A stretch of 64,000 nucleotides of DNA from NCBI RefSeq assembly GCF_026239735.1, contig NZ_JAPIVT010000006.1:217171-281170 (forward strand). The letters run 5' to 3'. The notes beneath the pieces are model-generated. The model made no database searches. It saw nothing but the letters and a program-made list of their open reading frames with translations, and was not told the origin of the DNA. Numbering within the stretch: the first letter of the stretch is position 1; every line of letters starts with the position of its first letter. The DNA is from Pedobacter sp. MC2016-05 (lineage in GTDB: Bacteria; Bacteroidota; Bacteroidia; Sphingobacteriales; Sphingobacteriaceae). A program made the position numbers and the translations under genes. Of the stretch, positions 9,565 through 19,769 are shown piece by piece.

Positions 9565-10350
9565 TTATTTTTTTTGTTGTAAAACTTCTTCAATTAATGA
9601 AAACGTTGATAAAACGTCTGCTTGGCCCTTTTTTATCGCAACCGTGTGTTCGAAATGTGCTGAAGGTTTATTGTCTTTACTAGTCACCGTCCATCCATCA
9701 TTGTGAAACATTACTCCAGCAACACCGGCATTGATCATTGGTTCAATAGCAATCACTAACCCTTCTTCCAGTTTCGGACCAACACCGCGTTTCCCATAAT
9801 TTGGAACCTCTGGTTTTTCGTGAAGTTTCACCCCAACACCATGTCCTACTAACTCCCGTACCACACCAAAACCGTTAGCTTCTGCATGTTGCTGAACGGC
9901 AAAGCCGATATCGCCAACACGCATTCCACTTACCGCCTTATCAATTGCTAAATCAAGGCAATGTTTGGTTACCTCAACTAACTTTTGTTTTTCGGCATCA
10001 ACTTCTCCAATAGAAAATGTATAAGCCGAATCGCCAAAGTATCCGTTTTTGATCACACCACAATCAACCGAAATTAAATCACCCTCTCGCATGATGTATT
10101 CGCTCGGGAAACCATGAACAACTTGTTCATTTGGAGATATGCATAAAGAGTAAGGAAAGCCATTATAATTTAAAAATGCAGGTATCGCACCATGATCATT
10201 AATAAACTCAAATGCCAGCTTATCTAAGGTTAAAGTAGTGATGCCTGCTTTGATTACCTTTGCCACTTCAGCCAAGGTTTTTGAAACAAGCATTGAACTT
10301 TCTCTTATTAACTCAATCTCTTCAAGAGACTTGTAATAGATTTTAGACAT
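9565..10350 (-). CDS. map: Type I methionine aminopeptidase
   Basis: 261 residues. Metal ligands of the pita-bread fold are visible: D in VDCGVIKNGYFGDSAYTF, H in GHGVGVKLHEKP, and E residues in AIEPMI and FEHTVAI. It removes the initiator methionine from nascent proteins. Lies between secY and infA, as in other bacterial spc operons. Confidence 0.97.
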   Translation of the reverse strand: MSKIYYKSLEEIELIRESSMLVSKTLAEVAKVIKAGITTLTLDKLAFEFINDHGAIPAFLNYNGFPYSLCISPNEQVVHGFPSEYIMREGDLISVDCGVIKNGYFGDSAYTFSIGEVDAEKQKLVEVTKHCLDLAIDKAVSGMRVGDIGFAVQQHAEANGFGVVRELVGHGVGVKLHEKPEVPNYGKRGVGPKLEEGLVIAIEPMINAGVAGVMFHNDGWTVTSKDNKPSAHFEHTVAIKKGQADVLSTFSLIEEVLQQKK

Positions 10351-10358
10351 TCATTTTA

Positions 10359-10432
10359 AGTTTCGAATGCGTAAATTGTAAATGAGTGAAGAGCTGATGG
10401 GCCATTCACTCATTCTATCATTCAAAATTTTT
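10359..10432. repeat. Imperfect palindrome with GAATGAGTGAA arms, secY-map spacer
   Basis: The 5' arm (10359-10390) ends AAATGAGTGAA; the 3' arm (10404-10432) starts TTCACTCATT and continues CTATCATTCAAAATT. The outer parts pair with one bulge. The unit resembles that at 12306-12368. Confidence 0.6.
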
Positions 10433-10451
10433 ATAATCAATTTTGCCCAGC

Positions 10452-11792
10452 CTACAAAGCTGCGTTGCTACTTGCAGCAGGAACGCCTGTTCTGCCGGTA
10501 ACTCTACCAGTTTTCATTAATCCATCGTAATGACGCATCAATAAATAACTTTCAATTTGTTGTAGTGTATCTAAAACAACACCCACTAAAATCAATAGTG
10601 ATGTACCCCCAAAGAAATGAGCAAATTCTTGTTTAATACCAAACTTTACTGCAATTGAAGGTAGTATAGCAATAATTGCTAAAAATACCGCCCCTGGAAA
10701 AGTGATTTTAGAAATTACATCGTCAATGAAAGTTGACGTTGCAAAACCTGGCTTAACACCCGGAATAAAACCACCATTTTTCTTCATATCGTCACTCATT
10801 TGAGTTGGATTTACTGTAATAGCAGTATAGAAGAAAGTAAACGCGATAATTAAAAATGCGAAAGTTAAGCTATAAGCTAATGAAGTAGTATTGCTAAACT
10901 GAATTAACCATGAACCTTGCAATGAAGGGACGAATTGTGTTAGAGCACCTGGAATAAACATCAAAGCCTGAGCAAAAATGATTGGCATAACACCAGCAGC
11001 ATTTACTTTTAATGGAATATATTGACGAACACCACCAAACTGGCGGTTACCAACAATTTTCTTTGCGTATTGCACTGGTACCTTACGTACACCTTGCACA
11101 ATTAGAATGGTAAACATTACCACTGCAAACAAGGCAACAATCTCTAATACTAAAGCCACCGGGCCTCCACCTTCACTGGCAGAACCTACACGTGCACTAA
11201 ACTCTTGAGAAATTGCAATAGGTAAACGAGCAATAATACCAACCATAATGATTAGTGAAGTACCGTTACCAATACCTTTATCAGTTATTTTTTCACCTAA
11301 CCACATTACAAATAATGTACCTGCTGTTAAAACAAACGTAGATAACACTAAAAACAAAGTATTTGGTAATAAAATAGCTTCTGCCGGAACCTGCGTTTTA
11401 ACGTAACCTACAGATTGAACGATTGTAATCGCTACCGTAAGGTAACGAGTGATCTGGTTCATTTTCTTTCTACCACTTTCGCCTTCTTTCTGCATTTTTT
11501 GGAAAGAAGGAACAGCAATACCCAATAGTTGCACCACAATGGATGCAGAGATATAAGGCATTACCCCCAATGCTAAAATAGACACACGAGAGAACGAACC
11601 TCCGGCAAACATATCCAGAATGCCTAAAAGTCCTGATTTTTCGTTGGCGCCTAAAGCAGTTGGATCTACACCTGGTAAAACCACGTGAGATACAAAACGG
11701 TATACCAAAAGAATTAAGAGCGTAAACAATATACGCTCTTTTAATTCTTCAATTTTCCAGATATTACTTAAAGTAGTAAATAGCTTCTTCAT
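10452..11792 (-). CDS. secY: Preprotein translocase subunit SecY
   Basis: 446 residues with ten predicted membrane helices. The plug/first periplasmic region (GILDMFAGGSFSRVSILALG), the C5 cytosolic loop and the closing segment LLMRHYDGLMKTGRVTGR are recognisable. It is the channel of the Sec translocon, with SecE and SecG partners outside this window. Directly follows rplO with 7 bases between. Confidence 0.97.
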   Translation of the reverse strand: MKKLFTTLSNIWKIEELKERILFTLLILLVYRFVSHVVLPGVDPTALGANEKSGLLGILDMFAGGSFSRVSILALGVMPYISASIVVQLLGIAVPSFQKMQKEGESGRKKMNQITRYLTVAITIVQSVGYVKTQVPAEAILLPNTLFLVLSTFVLTAGTLFVMWLGEKITDKGIGNGTSLIIMVGIIARLPIAISQEFSARVGSASEGGGPVALVLEIVALFAVVMFTILIVQGVRKVPVQYAKKIVGNRQFGGVRQYIPLKVNAAGVMPIIFAQALMFIPGALTQFVPSLQGSWLIQFSNTTSLAYSLTFAFLIIAFTFFYTAITVNPTQMSDDMKKNGGFIPGVKPGFATSTFIDDVISKITFPGAVFLAIIAILPSIAVKFGIKQEFAHFFGGTSLLILVGVVLDTLQQIESYLLMRHYDGLMKTGRVTGRTGVPAASSNAAL

Positions 11793-11799
11793 TTAATAA

Positions 11800-12246
11800 T
11801 TACAATTTTACAATTGAACCACCTGCAGCTTCAATAGCTTTTTGTGCGGTTGCAGAAAACGCATGTGCAGTTATTTCTAATTTTGCTTTTACTTCACCAC
11901 GACCTAAAATTTTAACTAAGTCGTTTTTTGAAGCTAAACCATGCGCTTGTAAAGCAGCGAAATCAATAGTTGTCAAGTTATGTTTTTCGGCTAATGCTTG
12001 TAAAACATCTAAGTTAACACCAACGTATTCGGTACGGTTAATTGGTTTGAAACCAACCTTAGGCACACGACGTTGTAAAGGCATTTGACCACCTTCAAAA
12101 CCGATTTTGGTTTTGTGACCAGAACGAGAACCCGCACCTTTGTGACCACGGGTTGAAGTACCACCACGACCAGAACCTGTACCACGACCAATTCTTTTGT
12201 TGTTTTTTGTAGAACCTACTGCAGGTTTTAAATTACTTAAATTCAT
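11800..12246 (-). CDS. rplO: 50S ribosomal protein L15
   Basis: 148 residues from the ATG at 12246 ([20 protein letters not shown]), which matches the family start; an upstream in-frame start at 12291 would add 15 residues not found in L15. The glycine-rich [18 protein letters not shown] segment threads into 23S rRNA. Between rpmD and secY. Confidence 0.97.
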   Translation of the reverse strand: MNLSNLKPAVGSTKNNKRIGRGTGSGRGGTSTRGHKGAGSRSGHKTKIGFEGGQMPLQRRVPKVGFKPINRTEYVGVNLDVLQALAEKHNLTTIDFAALQAHGLASKNDLVKILGRGEVKAKLEITAHAFSATAQKAIEAAGGSIVKL

Positions 12247-12305
12247 TTTTTTGAATTTGTGTTGCCCTTCGCTTTCACTAAACAGGTACAACGATAAATA
12301 AATAA

Positions 12306-12368
12306 CGATTGAATTTTGAATGATTGAATGTTAGCAATTTGCCTATTCATTCGCTCAAAACTCATTCG
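12306..12368. repeat. 25-nt-armed imperfect palindrome, rpmD-rplO spacer
   Basis: Arm 12306-12330 and the reverse complement of 12344-12368 match at 19 of 25 positions. Each arm is made of degenerate GAATGATT/TTGAATG units. The loop is 13 bases. No T-tract follows on either strand. Confidence 0.65.
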
Positions 12369-12381
12369 TTTGATAATTGTC

Positions 12382-12561
12382 TTAAATTGCTTCGATAGCT
12401 ACTAAGTGGTTCACTTTGCGAACCATACCAATAATTTGTGGTGTAGCTTCTACCTCAACACTTTGATTCATTTTAGATAAACCTAAAGCTTGAACGGTTC
12501 TTTTTTGGCGCTCGCTTCTGTCGATAACGCTTTTTACTTGTGTTATTTTGATCTTAGCCAT
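12382..12561 (-). CDS. rpmD: 50S ribosomal protein L30
   Basis: A 59-residue ORF: MAKIKITQVKSVIDRSERQK, then QALGLSKMNQSVEVEATPQI and ending NHLVAIEAI. These are the L30 ferredoxin-like-fold sequences. It sits between rpsE and rplO, four bases after the rpsE stop. Confidence 0.96.
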   Translation of the reverse strand: MAKIKITQVKSVIDRSERQKRTVQALGLSKMNQSVEVEATPQIIGMVRKVNHLVAIEAI

Positions 12562-12565
12562 GATA

Positions 12566-13084
12566 TTATCCGTTAAATACTTTGTTTAAATCTATACCAC
12601 GAGTTTGAGCTACTGTATAAGCATCACGCATCTTTGTTAATGCATCAACAGTCGCTTTTACCACGTTGTGTGGGTTTGATGAACCTTTAGATTTTGCTAA
12701 TACGTTATGAACGCCAGCACTCTCTAATACAGCACGCATCGCACCACCAGCAATTACTCCGGTACCTACTGCAGCTGGTTTGATTAAAACAAAACCACCT
12801 GAGAATTTACCGATCTGCTCGTGAGGAACTGTACCGTGTAAAATTGGAACTTTAACTAAGTTCTTTTTAGCATCATCCACACCCTTAGCGATTGCTTCAG
12901 TTACTTCTTTCGCTTTACCTAAACCGAAACCAACAACACCGTTCTCATCTCCAACAACAACAATTGCTGAGAAGCTGAAAGTACGACCACCTTTGGTTAC
13001 TTTGGCAACACGTTGTATACTAACCAGACGATCCTTTAATTCGATATCGGTGGTTTTAACTCTTTTTATATTGATAGTTGACAT
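12566..13084 (-). CDS. rpsE: 30S ribosomal protein S5
   Basis: 172 residues. The N-terminal dsRBD-like part [20 protein letters not shown] and the C-terminal [20 protein letters not shown] are diagnostic. S5 contributes to decoding fidelity on the 30S body. Between rplR and rpmD. Confidence 0.98.
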   Translation of the reverse strand: MSTINIKRVKTTDIELKDRLVSIQRVAKVTKGGRTFSFSAIVVVGDENGVVGFGLGKAKEVTEAIAKGVDDAKKNLVKVPILHGTVPHEQIGKFSGGFVLIKPAAVGTGVIAGGAMRAVLESAGVHNVLAKSKGSSNPHNVVKATVDALTKMRDAYTVAQTRGIDLNKVFNG

Positions 13085-13101
13085 CTTACTTTTTCTTCAG
13101 A

Positions 13102-13455
13102 TTAAAATACTAAACCAGCTTCGCGGGCACCCTCTGCCAACGATTTTACACGACCGTGGTATAAATAGCCATTTCTATCGAAAACAACTTCTTTAACACC
13201 AGCAGCGATTGCTTTTTCAGCAACTAATTTTCCTACTGCAACTGATTGGTCGCTTTTGTTACCTGTTCCAGAAAAATCTTTTGATAAAGATGATGCTGAA
13301 GCTATTGTAGTACCGGTTACATCGTTAATTACCTGCGCATAAATCCCTTTATTGCTTCTATATACAGATAACCTTGGACGCTCTTCCGAACCGGTAAGTC
13401 TTTTTCTGATCCCTTTTTTAATACGATCTCTTCTTGATAATTTTTTACCTGCCAT
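13102..13455 (-). CDS. rplR: 50S ribosomal protein L18
   Basis: 117 residues: [20 protein letters not shown] basic start, [20 protein letters not shown] core and a C-terminal [20 protein letters not shown]. Binds 5S rRNA with L5. Six bases from rplF. Confidence 0.98.
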   Translation of the reverse strand: MAGKKLSRRDRIKKGIRKRLTGSEERPRLSVYRSNKGIYAQVINDVTGTTIASASSLSKDFSGTGNKSDQSVAVGKLVAEKAIAAGVKEVVFDRNGYLYHGRVKSLAEGAREAGLVF

Positions 13456-13460
13456 GATTA

Positions 13461-14018
13461 CTATTTTTTAGACGCTGATTTACCTGCTTTTCTTCTTAAC
13501 ACTTCACCTACAAACTTGATACCTTTACCTTTGTATGGCTCTGGTGCACGTAACGAACGGATTTTAGCTGCTACCTGACCTATCAATTGTTTGTCAATAC
13601 TTTCTAAAATGATTTTAGGAGTTTGACCTTTTTCTGAAGATGTAGTTACTTTAATCTCTTCTGGTAATTGAAATACATAATGGTGAGAATAACCTAAAAC
13701 TAGATCTAGTGTATTACCTTGGTTTGTAGCACGGTAACCAACACCTACTAATTCTTGAGTTAATTTATAACCATCTGTAACACCAACAACCATGTTGTTA
13801 AGCAGTGAGCGATATAAACCGTGTAATGCTTTATGTTTCTTTTGTTCTGATGGACGTTGAACTGTTAAAATTCCATCTTCTTGACTTACAGTGATATCTG
13901 AATCTACTGCTTGTGTTAATTCACCTTTAGGGCCTTTTACACTTACTACGTTATCTTTCGATACAGTAATGGTAACACCTGCAGGGATTGTAATTGGGGC
14001 TTTTCCTATTCTTGACAT
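13461..14018 (-). CDS. rplF: 50S ribosomal protein L6
   Basis: 185 residues, full length, with two repeated L6 domains and the C-terminal signature [20 protein letters not shown]. It lies near the GTPase-associated region of the 50S subunit. Between rpsH and rplR. Confidence 0.98.
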   Translation of the reverse strand: MSRIGKAPITIPAGVTITVSKDNVVSVKGPKGELTQAVDSDITVSQEDGILTVQRPSEQKKHKALHGLYRSLLNNMVVGVTDGYKLTQELVGVGYRATNQGNTLDLVLGYSHHYVFQLPEEIKVTTSSEKGQTPKIILESIDKQLIGQVAAKIRSLRAPEPYKGKGIKFVGEVLRRKAGKSASKK

Positions 14019-14036
14019 TGTGCTGTTCTCCTAATA

Positions 14037-14435
14037 TTAATAAACGTGACACAATACCTCACCACCAATGTTTAATTTGGCTGCTTCTTTATCAGTCATT
14101 ACACCTTTAGAAGTAGATAAGATTGCGATACCTAAACCGTTTAATACTCTTGGCATATTTTCAACACCAGCATAGTTTCTCAAACCTGGTTTACTTACTC
14201 GCACTAATGTACGAATAGCAGGAACTTTAGTAATTGGATTGTATTTCAAAGCAATTTTAATAATGCCTTGAACTGTTGTATCTTCAAACTTGTAGTTCGC
14301 GATGTAACCTTTATCGAAAAGAACTTTAGTAATTTCTTTTTTAAGGTTTGATGCAGGAATTTCTACAACACGGTGGTTGGCCTTAATGGCATTCCTTACT
14401 CTTGTTAAATAATCTGCTATTGGATCTGTATTCAT
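14037..14435 (-). CDS. rpsH: 30S ribosomal protein S8
   Basis: 132 residues, MNTDPIADYLTRVRNAIKAN start and the C-terminal signature RVLNGLGIAILSTSKGVMTD. S8 binds 16S helix 21 and, in enterobacteria, represses the spc operon; whether it does here is unknown. Confidence 0.98.
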   Translation of the reverse strand: MNTDPIADYLTRVRNAIKANHRVVEIPASNLKKEITKVLFDKGYIANYKFEDTTVQGIIKIALKYNPITKVPAIRTLVRVSKPGLRNYAGVENMPRVLNGLGIAILSTSKGVMTDKEAAKLNIGGEVLCHVY

Positions 14436-14509
14436 TATTTATTGTTTTTGATAGTGGTTTCCTTCTGCTACTCAGCTGTGGGACCTGCTATCGGTTAAAA
14501 TTCTTTTTT

Positions 14510-14581
14510 TAGTATATAGACAATAGTATAAAGTATAAAGATCAAATGATCTAAATACTTTATACTAATTACTTTATACTT
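14510..14581. repeat. 35-nt-armed palindrome with TATAAAGTA units, rpsN-rpsH spacer
   Basis: Arm 14510-14544 and the reverse complement of 14547-14581 agree at 28 of 35 positions, separated by only AA. Each arm repeats AGTATAAAGTATAAAG-like units. It fills most of the 149-base gap between rpsN and rpsH. A transcript across it would fold into a long, AU-rich hairpin. No uridine run or open frame accompanies it. Confidence 0.7.
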
Positions 14582-14584
14582 TTA

Positions 14585-14854
14585 TTACCAAGATGCCTTC
14601 TTAACACCTGGTATTTTACCGTCTAGTGCCATTTGGCGAAACGTTACCCTTGAAATTCCAAAGGTACGCATATAACCACGTGGACGACCAGTTAATTTAC
14701 AACGGTTGTGTAAACGTACTGGAGATGAGTTTTTAGGTAATTTATCTAAACCCTCGAAATCTCCCGCAGCTTTTAATACCGCACGTTTTTCAGCGTATCT
14801 AGCTACCAATTTTTGGCGCTTAACTTCGCGTGCTTTTACACCTTCTTTTGCCAT
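14585..14854 (-). CDS. rpsN: 30S ribosomal protein S14 (zinc-independent form)
   Basis: 89 residues, the long C-minus type: [20 protein letters not shown] and the conserved [20 protein letters not shown]. The CxxC-CxxC zinc motif of short S14 is absent. Its start overlaps the rplE stop by one base, suggesting coupled translation. Confidence 0.98.
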   Translation of the reverse strand: MAKEGVKAREVKRQKLVARYAEKRAVLKAAGDFEGLDKLPKNSSPVRLHNRCKLTGRPRGYMRTFGISRVTFRQMALDGKIPGVKKASW

Positions 14855-15417
14855 TATTCTGCTGTTTTTTGATTTTTAAATGGTAATCCGAATTGTTTCA
14901 ATAACTCAAGAGCCTCAACGTCAGATTTTGCCGAAGTTACGAAAGTTATATCCATCCCTAAAATTTTATTGATTTTATCTATATTAATCTCTGGGAAGAT
15001 GATTTGCTCAGTTACACCTAATGTGTAATTTCCTTTACCATCGAAACCTTTATCGTTAATACCTTTAAAATCACGGATACGTGGTAAAGCTACAGAAATC
15101 AAACGATCTAAGAACTCATACATATTATTATCACGTAATGTTACGCGTACACCTACTGGCATACCTTTACGTAATTTAAAGTTAGAGATATCTTTCTTAG
15201 AGTTAGCCGGAACCGCTTGCTGACCAGTAATAGTAGTCAACTCAACGATTGTGGTATCCATAATCTTTTTATCAGTAACAGAAAAACGACCAACACCCTG
15301 ATTGATACAGATTTTTTCCAATTTAGGAACCTGCATTACAGTTTTGTACTGAAATTTCTCTTTTAATGCATTTACAACTTCTTCTTTGTATTTGCTTTTT
15401 AATCTAGGTGTAGCCAT
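14854..15417 (-). CDS. rplE: 50S ribosomal protein L5
   Basis: 187 residues; core [20 protein letters not shown] and [20 protein letters not shown]. Binds 5S rRNA and contacts P-site tRNA. Its start overlaps the stop of rplX and its stop overlaps the start of rpsN. Confidence 0.98.
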   Translation of the reverse strand: MATPRLKSKYKEEVVNALKEKFQYKTVMQVPKLEKICINQGVGRFSVTDKKIMDTTIVELTTITGQQAVPANSKKDISNFKLRKGMPVGVRVTLRDNNMYEFLDRLISVALPRIRDFKGINDKGFDGKGNYTLGVTEQIIFPEINIDKINKILGMDITFVTSAKSDVEALELLKQFGLPFKNQKTAE

Positions 15418-15758
15418 TATTTAATTTCCTCCCCTGAAACTTTAGCAACTCTAACGATTTTACCATCAGCGTTAAGTTTACGACCAACGCGAGTGGCTTT
15501 ACCAGATTTTGGATCAACCAACATCAAGTTAGAAATGTGAAGAGCAGCTTCTTTTTTAATAATACCACCGTTCGGATTTGCAGCATTTGGTTTAGTGTGT
15601 TTAGACACTAAGTTAACGCCTTCCACAATGGCTCTGTTTTTATCTATTTGTACTGAAAGTACTTTTCCTTGTTGACCTTTTGAATCGCCAGCAATTACTT
15701 TAACTAAATCTCCAGTGCGGATTTTAAGTTTTGATGGTGTATTTACTTTGTTTCCCAT
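15417..15758 (-). CDS. rplX: 50S ribosomal protein L24
   Basis: 113 residues with the KOW motif [20 protein letters not shown] near the N-terminus and [20 protein letters not shown]. An early 50S assembly initiator. One base separates it from rplN. Confidence 0.98.
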   Translation of the reverse strand: MGNKVNTPSKLKIRTGDLVKVIAGDSKGQQGKVLSVQIDKNRAIVEGVNLVSKHTKPNAANPNGGIIKKEAALHISNLMLVDPKSGKATRVGRKLNADGKIVRVAKVSGEEIK

Positions 15759-15759
15759 T

Positions 15760-16128
15760 TTATAATACCTCCGGTGCTAATGATACAATTTTCATGAATT
15801 GTTTTTCACGTAGTTCTCTCGCAACCGGGCCAAAGATACGTGTACCTCTTGGCTCATCCTGTGCGTTCAATAATACAGCAGCATTATCGTCAAAACGGAT
15901 ATAAGAACCATCCTTACGACGGATTTCTTTTTTAGTTCTTACAACAACTGCTTTTGAAACTGTACCTTTTTTAATATTACCTGACGGTAATGCGCTTTTT
16001 ACGGTAACAACTACTTTATCACCAATTGAAGCATAACGTTTGCCGGTTCCACCTAGCACGCGAATTACCAATACTTCTTTTGCGCCGCTGTTATCAGCAA
16101 CGTTTAATCTCGATTCCTGTTGTACCAT
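15760..16128 (-). CDS. rplN: 50S ribosomal protein L14
   Basis: 122 residues, exactly the usual length: [20 protein letters not shown], the GDKVVVTVK strand and the C-terminal [20 protein letters not shown]. Located at the 50S subunit interface. One base from rpsQ. Confidence 0.98.
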   Translation of the reverse strand: MVQQESRLNVADNSGAKEVLVIRVLGGTGKRYASIGDKVVVTVKSALPSGNIKKGTVSKAVVVRTKKEIRRKDGSYIRFDDNAAVLLNAQDEPRGTRIFGPVARELREKQFMKIVSLAPEVL

Positions 16129-16129
16129 C

Positions 16130-16384
16130 TTATTTAGCTCTTTCTAAAATTTGTACCAATCTCCAGTTCTTGTTTTTACTCAAGGGACGAGTTTCCATAA
16201 TCAATACTGTATCACCGATACCGCATTCGTTTTTCTCGTCGTGAGCCATAAATTTGGTAGTTTTCTTAACGAACTTACCATAAATCGGGTGCTTTACTTT
16301 ACGTTCCACGCTCACTACAACAGATTTATCCATCTTGTTGCTTACCACTAATCCCGTTCTTGTTTTTCTTAATTGTCTTTCCAT
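16130..16384 (-). CDS. rpsQ: 30S ribosomal protein S17
   Basis: 84 residues from the ATG at 16384 ([20 protein letters not shown]). The longer frame would need a TTG at 16396 and is not supported by the family start. OB-fold core [18 protein letters not shown]. Confidence 0.97.
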   Translation of the reverse strand: MERQLRKTRTGLVVSNKMDKSVVVSVERKVKHPIYGKFVKKTTKFMAHDEKNECGIGDTVLIMETRPLSKNKNWRLVQILERAK

Positions 16385-16397
16385 GTCGACTCTCAAA

Positions 16398-16610
16398 TTA
16401 TTTAGTTTCAGTAGCTGACTCAGTGTTTTTCACTTTAGTCAACTCAGTGTTTAAACGGGCTATGTCTTTCCTTACTTTCGCAATACGCGAAGGATTTTCG
16501 ATAGCTGAAATAGTGTGTGCGAACTTCAATTTTGATAAGTTCTCTTTTTCTTCCGCAATCTTAGCTACTAATTCTTCTTTTGAAAGCCCTGTGATTTCTG
16601 AATTTTTCAT
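16398..16610 (-). CDS. rpmC: 50S ribosomal protein L29
   Basis: 70 residues from the ATG at 16610 ([20 protein letters not shown]), the normal family start; upstream in-frame codons to 16652 are not L29-like. A two-helix protein at the tunnel exit that helps form the SRP/trigger factor docking site. Carries a short TESATETK tail. Confidence 0.96.
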   Translation of the reverse strand: MKNSEITGLSKEELVAKIAEEKENLSKLKFAHTISAIENPSRIAKVRKDIARLNTELTKVKNTESATETK

Positions 16611-16681
16611 TTTTCTTTTTTTTAAGTTGAGTGTAGCGGTTATAATAAACAAGTATTTACAACATTCACCTCAACATTTTA

Positions 16682-17104
16682 CTATGCTTCTACGTAATCT
16701 CTACGTACTACGAATTTGGTTTGGATTGGTAATTTCTGAGCTGCTAAACGCAATGCTTCTTTAGCTACTTCTAAAGGCACACCTTCAGCTTCGAAAATTA
16801 CGCGTCCAGGTCTTACAACTGCTACCCAATACTCAGGAGCACCTTTACCCTTACCCATACGTACTTCAGCAGGTTTTTTAGTTACTGGTTTGTCCGGGAA
16901 AATTCTGATCCATACCTGGCCTTCACGTTTCATGAAACGGGTTACCGCGATACGAGCAGCCTCTATCTGGCGACTTGTAATCCAAGTTGCTTCTAAAGAT
17001 TTGATACCGAAAGATCCGAATGCTAATTCAGCTCCACGAGAAGCTAAACCCTTCATTCTGCCTTTTTGCATCTTCCTGAACTTCGTTCTTTTTGGCTGTA
17101 ACAT
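16682..17104 (-). CDS. rplP: 50S ribosomal protein L16
   Basis: 140 residues. [20 protein letters not shown] start and the conserved [20 protein letters not shown]. Sits near the A-site tRNA elbow. Follows rpsC after a 40-base gap. Confidence 0.98.
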   Translation of the reverse strand: MLQPKRTKFRKMQKGRMKGLASRGAELAFGSFGIKSLEATWITSRQIEAARIAVTRFMKREGQVWIRIFPDKPVTKKPAEVRMGKGKGAPEYWVAVVRPGRVIFEAEGVPLEVAKEALRLAAQKLPIQTKFVVRRDYVEA

Positions 17105-17144
17105 TTTATTTTGTTCTAATCGTTAAACGATGTTAATAAATCAA

Positions 17145-17990
17145 TTATTTACGAGGACCTCTGTTAGCGCCTGCGCCACCACCTCTGTTTGCACCACCCT
17201 GGCCTGGACCACGACCGCCGCCTTGGTTTCCACCACGTCTGTCGTTACCACCGCCACGGTTATCTCTTCCACCACCACGGTTATCTCTTCCACCGAAAGC
17301 TGGTTTATCTGATGCGCCTTTTGGACCGTTGTTTGTCGAACCGATGTTTGGAGACAAATCACGTTTTCCATAAACCTCACCTTTACAGATCCACACTTTA
17401 ACGCCGATTTTACCATAAGTGGTTAAAGCTTCAGCTAAAGCATAGTCAATATCAGCACGGAATGTATGCAAAGGCACTCTTCCTTCTTTGTACTGCTCAG
17501 TACGTGCCATCTCAGCACCACCTAAACGACCAGAAGTCATGATTTTGATACCTTCAGCACCCATACGCATGGTTGATGCGATAGAAGATTTCATTGCTCT
17601 ACGGAATGAGATCCTTGCTTCTAATTGTTTTGCAACACCTTCTGCAACTAATTGTGCATCAAGCTCTGGGCGTTTAATCTCGAAAATGTTAATTTGAATT
17701 TCCTTTTTAGTCAATTTCTTTAACTCTTCTTTGATTTTATCAACCTCAGCACCTGCTTTACCGATTACGATACCTGGGCGAGCTGTGTGGATTGTTACCG
17801 TGATACGTTTTAACGTACGCTCGATAACCACTTTAGCAACACCACCTTTAGCGATACGAGCAGAAAGGTATTTTCTTATTTTCTCATCTTCAACTAATTT
17901 ATCGGAGTAGTTGTTGCCACCGAACCAGTTAGAATCCCATCCTTTGATGATACCTAACCTGTTACCTATTGGATTTGCTTTTTGTCCCAT
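17145..17990 (-). CDS. rpsC: 30S ribosomal protein S3 with glycine/arginine-rich tail
   Basis: 281 residues against ~210-230 in most bacteria. The KH domain ([20 protein letters not shown]) and the C-terminal S3 domain ([20 protein letters not shown]) are intact and end near residue 215. About 60 further residues are low-complexity, rich in RGG/NRGGG triplets and ending [13 protein letters not shown]3 lines the mRNA entry channel. The tail is probably disordered and RNA-binding (inference). Confidence 0.97.
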   Translation of the reverse strand: MGQKANPIGNRLGIIKGWDSNWFGGNNYSDKLVEDEKIRKYLSARIAKGGVAKVVIERTLKRITVTIHTARPGIVIGKAGAEVDKIKEELKKLTKKEIQINIFEIKRPELDAQLVAEGVAKQLEARISFRRAMKSSIASTMRMGAEGIKIMTSGRLGGAEMARTEQYKEGRVPLHTFRADIDYALAEALTTYGKIGVKVWICKGEVYGKRDLSPNIGSTNNGPKGASDKPAFGGRDNRGGGRDNRGGGNDRRGGNQGGGRGPGQGGANRGGGAGANRGPRK

Positions 17991-17999
17991 TTCCTAAAA

Positions 18000-18359
18000 T
18001 TAGTTTTGAGTTGTTTCTGTACTTTTACTATCTACAATCAGCGTAACGTGGTTTGAACGCTTACGAATTCTATATCCACGGCCTTGAGGTGCTGGACGTA
18101 AACGTTTAAGTTGACGACCACCATCTACCATAATGGTTTTAACAAATAACTCACTTCCATCAGAAGTTTTGCCATTTTTAGCTTCCCAGTTGTTGATAGC
18201 AGATAATAATAATTTCTCAACTCTTATTGCTGCTTCTTTATTGGTAAACTTTAAAACACTTAATGCTTTTTCTACACGTTCACCTCTGATAAGATCTACA
18301 ACCAAACGCATCTTACGCGGCGAGGTTGGACAATTGTTTAATTTTGCTATTGCTTCCAT
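18000..18359 (-). CDS. rplV: 50S ribosomal protein L22
   Basis: 119 residues; [20 protein letters not shown] start and the beta-hairpin tip region [20 protein letters not shown] that reaches into the exit tunnel. Between rpsS and rpsC. Confidence 0.98.
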   Translation of the reverse strand: MEAIAKLNNCPTSPRKMRLVVDLIRGERVEKALSVLKFTNKEAAIRVEKLLLSAINNWEAKNGKTSDGSELFVKTIMVDGGRQLKRLRPAPQGRGYRIRKRSNHVTLIVDSKSTETTQN

Positions 18360-18366
18360 TGTCTAA

Positions 18367-18633
18367 TTATTTTTTCTTTTCAGCGTGTCCTCTGAATGTT
18401 CTGGTTGGAGCAAATTCTCCCAACTTGTGACCAACCATGTTTTCTGTAACATACACAGGGATAAATTTATTACCATTGTGTACTGCAAATGTATGATTAA
18501 CGAAATCTGGTGAAATCATTGATCTACGAGACCAAGTTTTGATTACAGACTTTTTGCCTGAATCATTCATAGAGTTTACTTTTTTCTCTACGTTATGGTC
18601 AATATAAGGTCCTTTTTTTATCGAACGAGCCAT
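18367..18633 (-). CDS. rpsS: 30S ribosomal protein S19
   Basis: 88 residues: [39 protein letters not shown] and [16 protein letters not shown]. Works with S13 in the 30S head. Its ATG overlaps the rplB stop by one base. Confidence 0.98.
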   Translation of the reverse strand: MARSIKKGPYIDHNVEKKVNSMNDSGKKSVIKTWSRRSMISPDFVNHTFAVHNGNKFIPVYVTENMVGHKLGEFAPTRTFRGHAEKKK

Positions 18634-19457
18634 TATTTCTTCCTTCTCTCTATGATGTAACGATTAGAATATTTTTTAAGTTCTCTGGTTTTGTAGCCTT
18701 TAGCTAAAACGCCATTTCTTGAACGTGGGTGACCACCTGATGATCTACCTTCACCACCACCCATTGGGTGATCGACAGGGTTCATCGCTACCGGTCTAGT
18801 TCTCGGACGACGGCCCAACCAACGTTTACGACCAGCTTTACCTAATACTTCATTTGCGTGATCTGAATTAGATACCGCACCTATAGTAGCAAGACAAGTA
18901 GTCAAGATTAAACGGGTTTCGCCTGAAGGCATTTTCAAAGTAGCATATTTACCATCGCGGGCAGCTAATTGTGCATAAGCACCTGCACTACGAGCTAATT
19001 GTGCTCCTTTTCCAGGGTGAATCTCCACGTTGTGGATGATAGAACCTAATGGAATGTTCGATAATTTTAAAGTGTTACCTACTTCTGGAGCTGCTGTTTC
19101 GCCCGATAATAATACCGAACCAACTTGCAAACCTTCTGGAGCAATAATGTAACGCTTCTCGCCATCTGCATAATGTAATAATGCGATGCGGGCAGTACGG
19201 TTTGGATCGTATTCAACAGTAGCTACTGTTGCAGGAATATCGAATTTATCGCGTTTGAAGTCGATTAAACGATATGATTTTTTATGACCACCACCCATGT
19301 AGCGCATAGTCATTTTACCTGTGTTGTTACGTCCACCAGACTTTTTTGATGATACAACCAATGATTTTTCGGGCTTGGTTGCTGTAATCTCCGTAAAACT
19401 AGCACCAACTCTGAAGCGGGTACCTGGAGTAACTGGTTTAAATTTTCTTAAGCCCAT
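18633..19457 (-). CDS. rplB: 50S ribosomal protein L2
   Basis: 274 residues, full length. The C-terminal peptidyl-transferase-proximal block [20 protein letters not shown] contains the conserved histidine (VDHP). Central OB and SH3-like domains are intact. Confidence 0.98.
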   Translation of the reverse strand: MGLRKFKPVTPGTRFRVGASFTEITATKPEKSLVVSSKKSGGRNNTGKMTMRYMGGGHKKSYRLIDFKRDKFDIPATVATVEYDPNRTARIALLHYADGEKRYIIAPEGLQVGSVLLSGETAAPEVGNTLKLSNIPLGSIIHNVEIHPGKGAQLARSAGAYAQLAARDGKYATLKMPSGETRLILTTCLATIGAVSNSDHANEVLGKAGRKRWLGRRPRTRPVAMNPVDHPMGGGEGRSSGGHPRSRNGVLAKGYKTRELKKYSNRYIIERRKK

Positions 19458-19477
19458 AGTTATAATTAATTATTAAA

Positions 19478-19768
19478 TTAAAGAGTTGCGTAATAATCTA
19501 TTGTTTCGCCGTCTTTTAACGTTACGATTGCTTTTTTGTATTTCGGGCTACGGCCAGAAACAAAACCTGCTTTAGTGTAACGAGATTTCGCTTTTCCATC
19601 AACAACCATGGTGTTCACTGCAACGATGGTAACACCGTACAATTTCTCAATAGCCGCTTTTATTTGGATTTTGTTAGCCTTGTGGTTAACAGCGAATGTG
19701 AAACGGTTAGATTTTTCAGTTAAAGCTGAAGCTTTTTCGGTTAATATTGGTTTTTTTAAAATTTCCAT
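19478..19768 (-). CDS. rplW: 50S ribosomal protein L23
   Basis: 96 residues from the ATG at 19768 (MEILKKPILTEKASALTEKS); the extra codons up to 19780 would need a TTG start. L23 sits at the tunnel exit and docks trigger factor and SRP. It overlaps the end of rplD, indicating coupled translation. Confidence 0.97.
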   Translation of the reverse strand: MEILKKPILTEKASALTEKSNRFTFAVNHKANKIQIKAAIEKLYGVTIVAVNTMVVDGKAKSRYTKAGFVSGRSPKYKKAIVTLKDGETIDYYATL

Positions 19769-19769
19769 A

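Noticed and set aside
16360..16764. 134-codon plus-strand frame antisense to rpmC/rpsQ/rplP
   Set aside because: Antisense shadow of well-conserved ribosomal genes.
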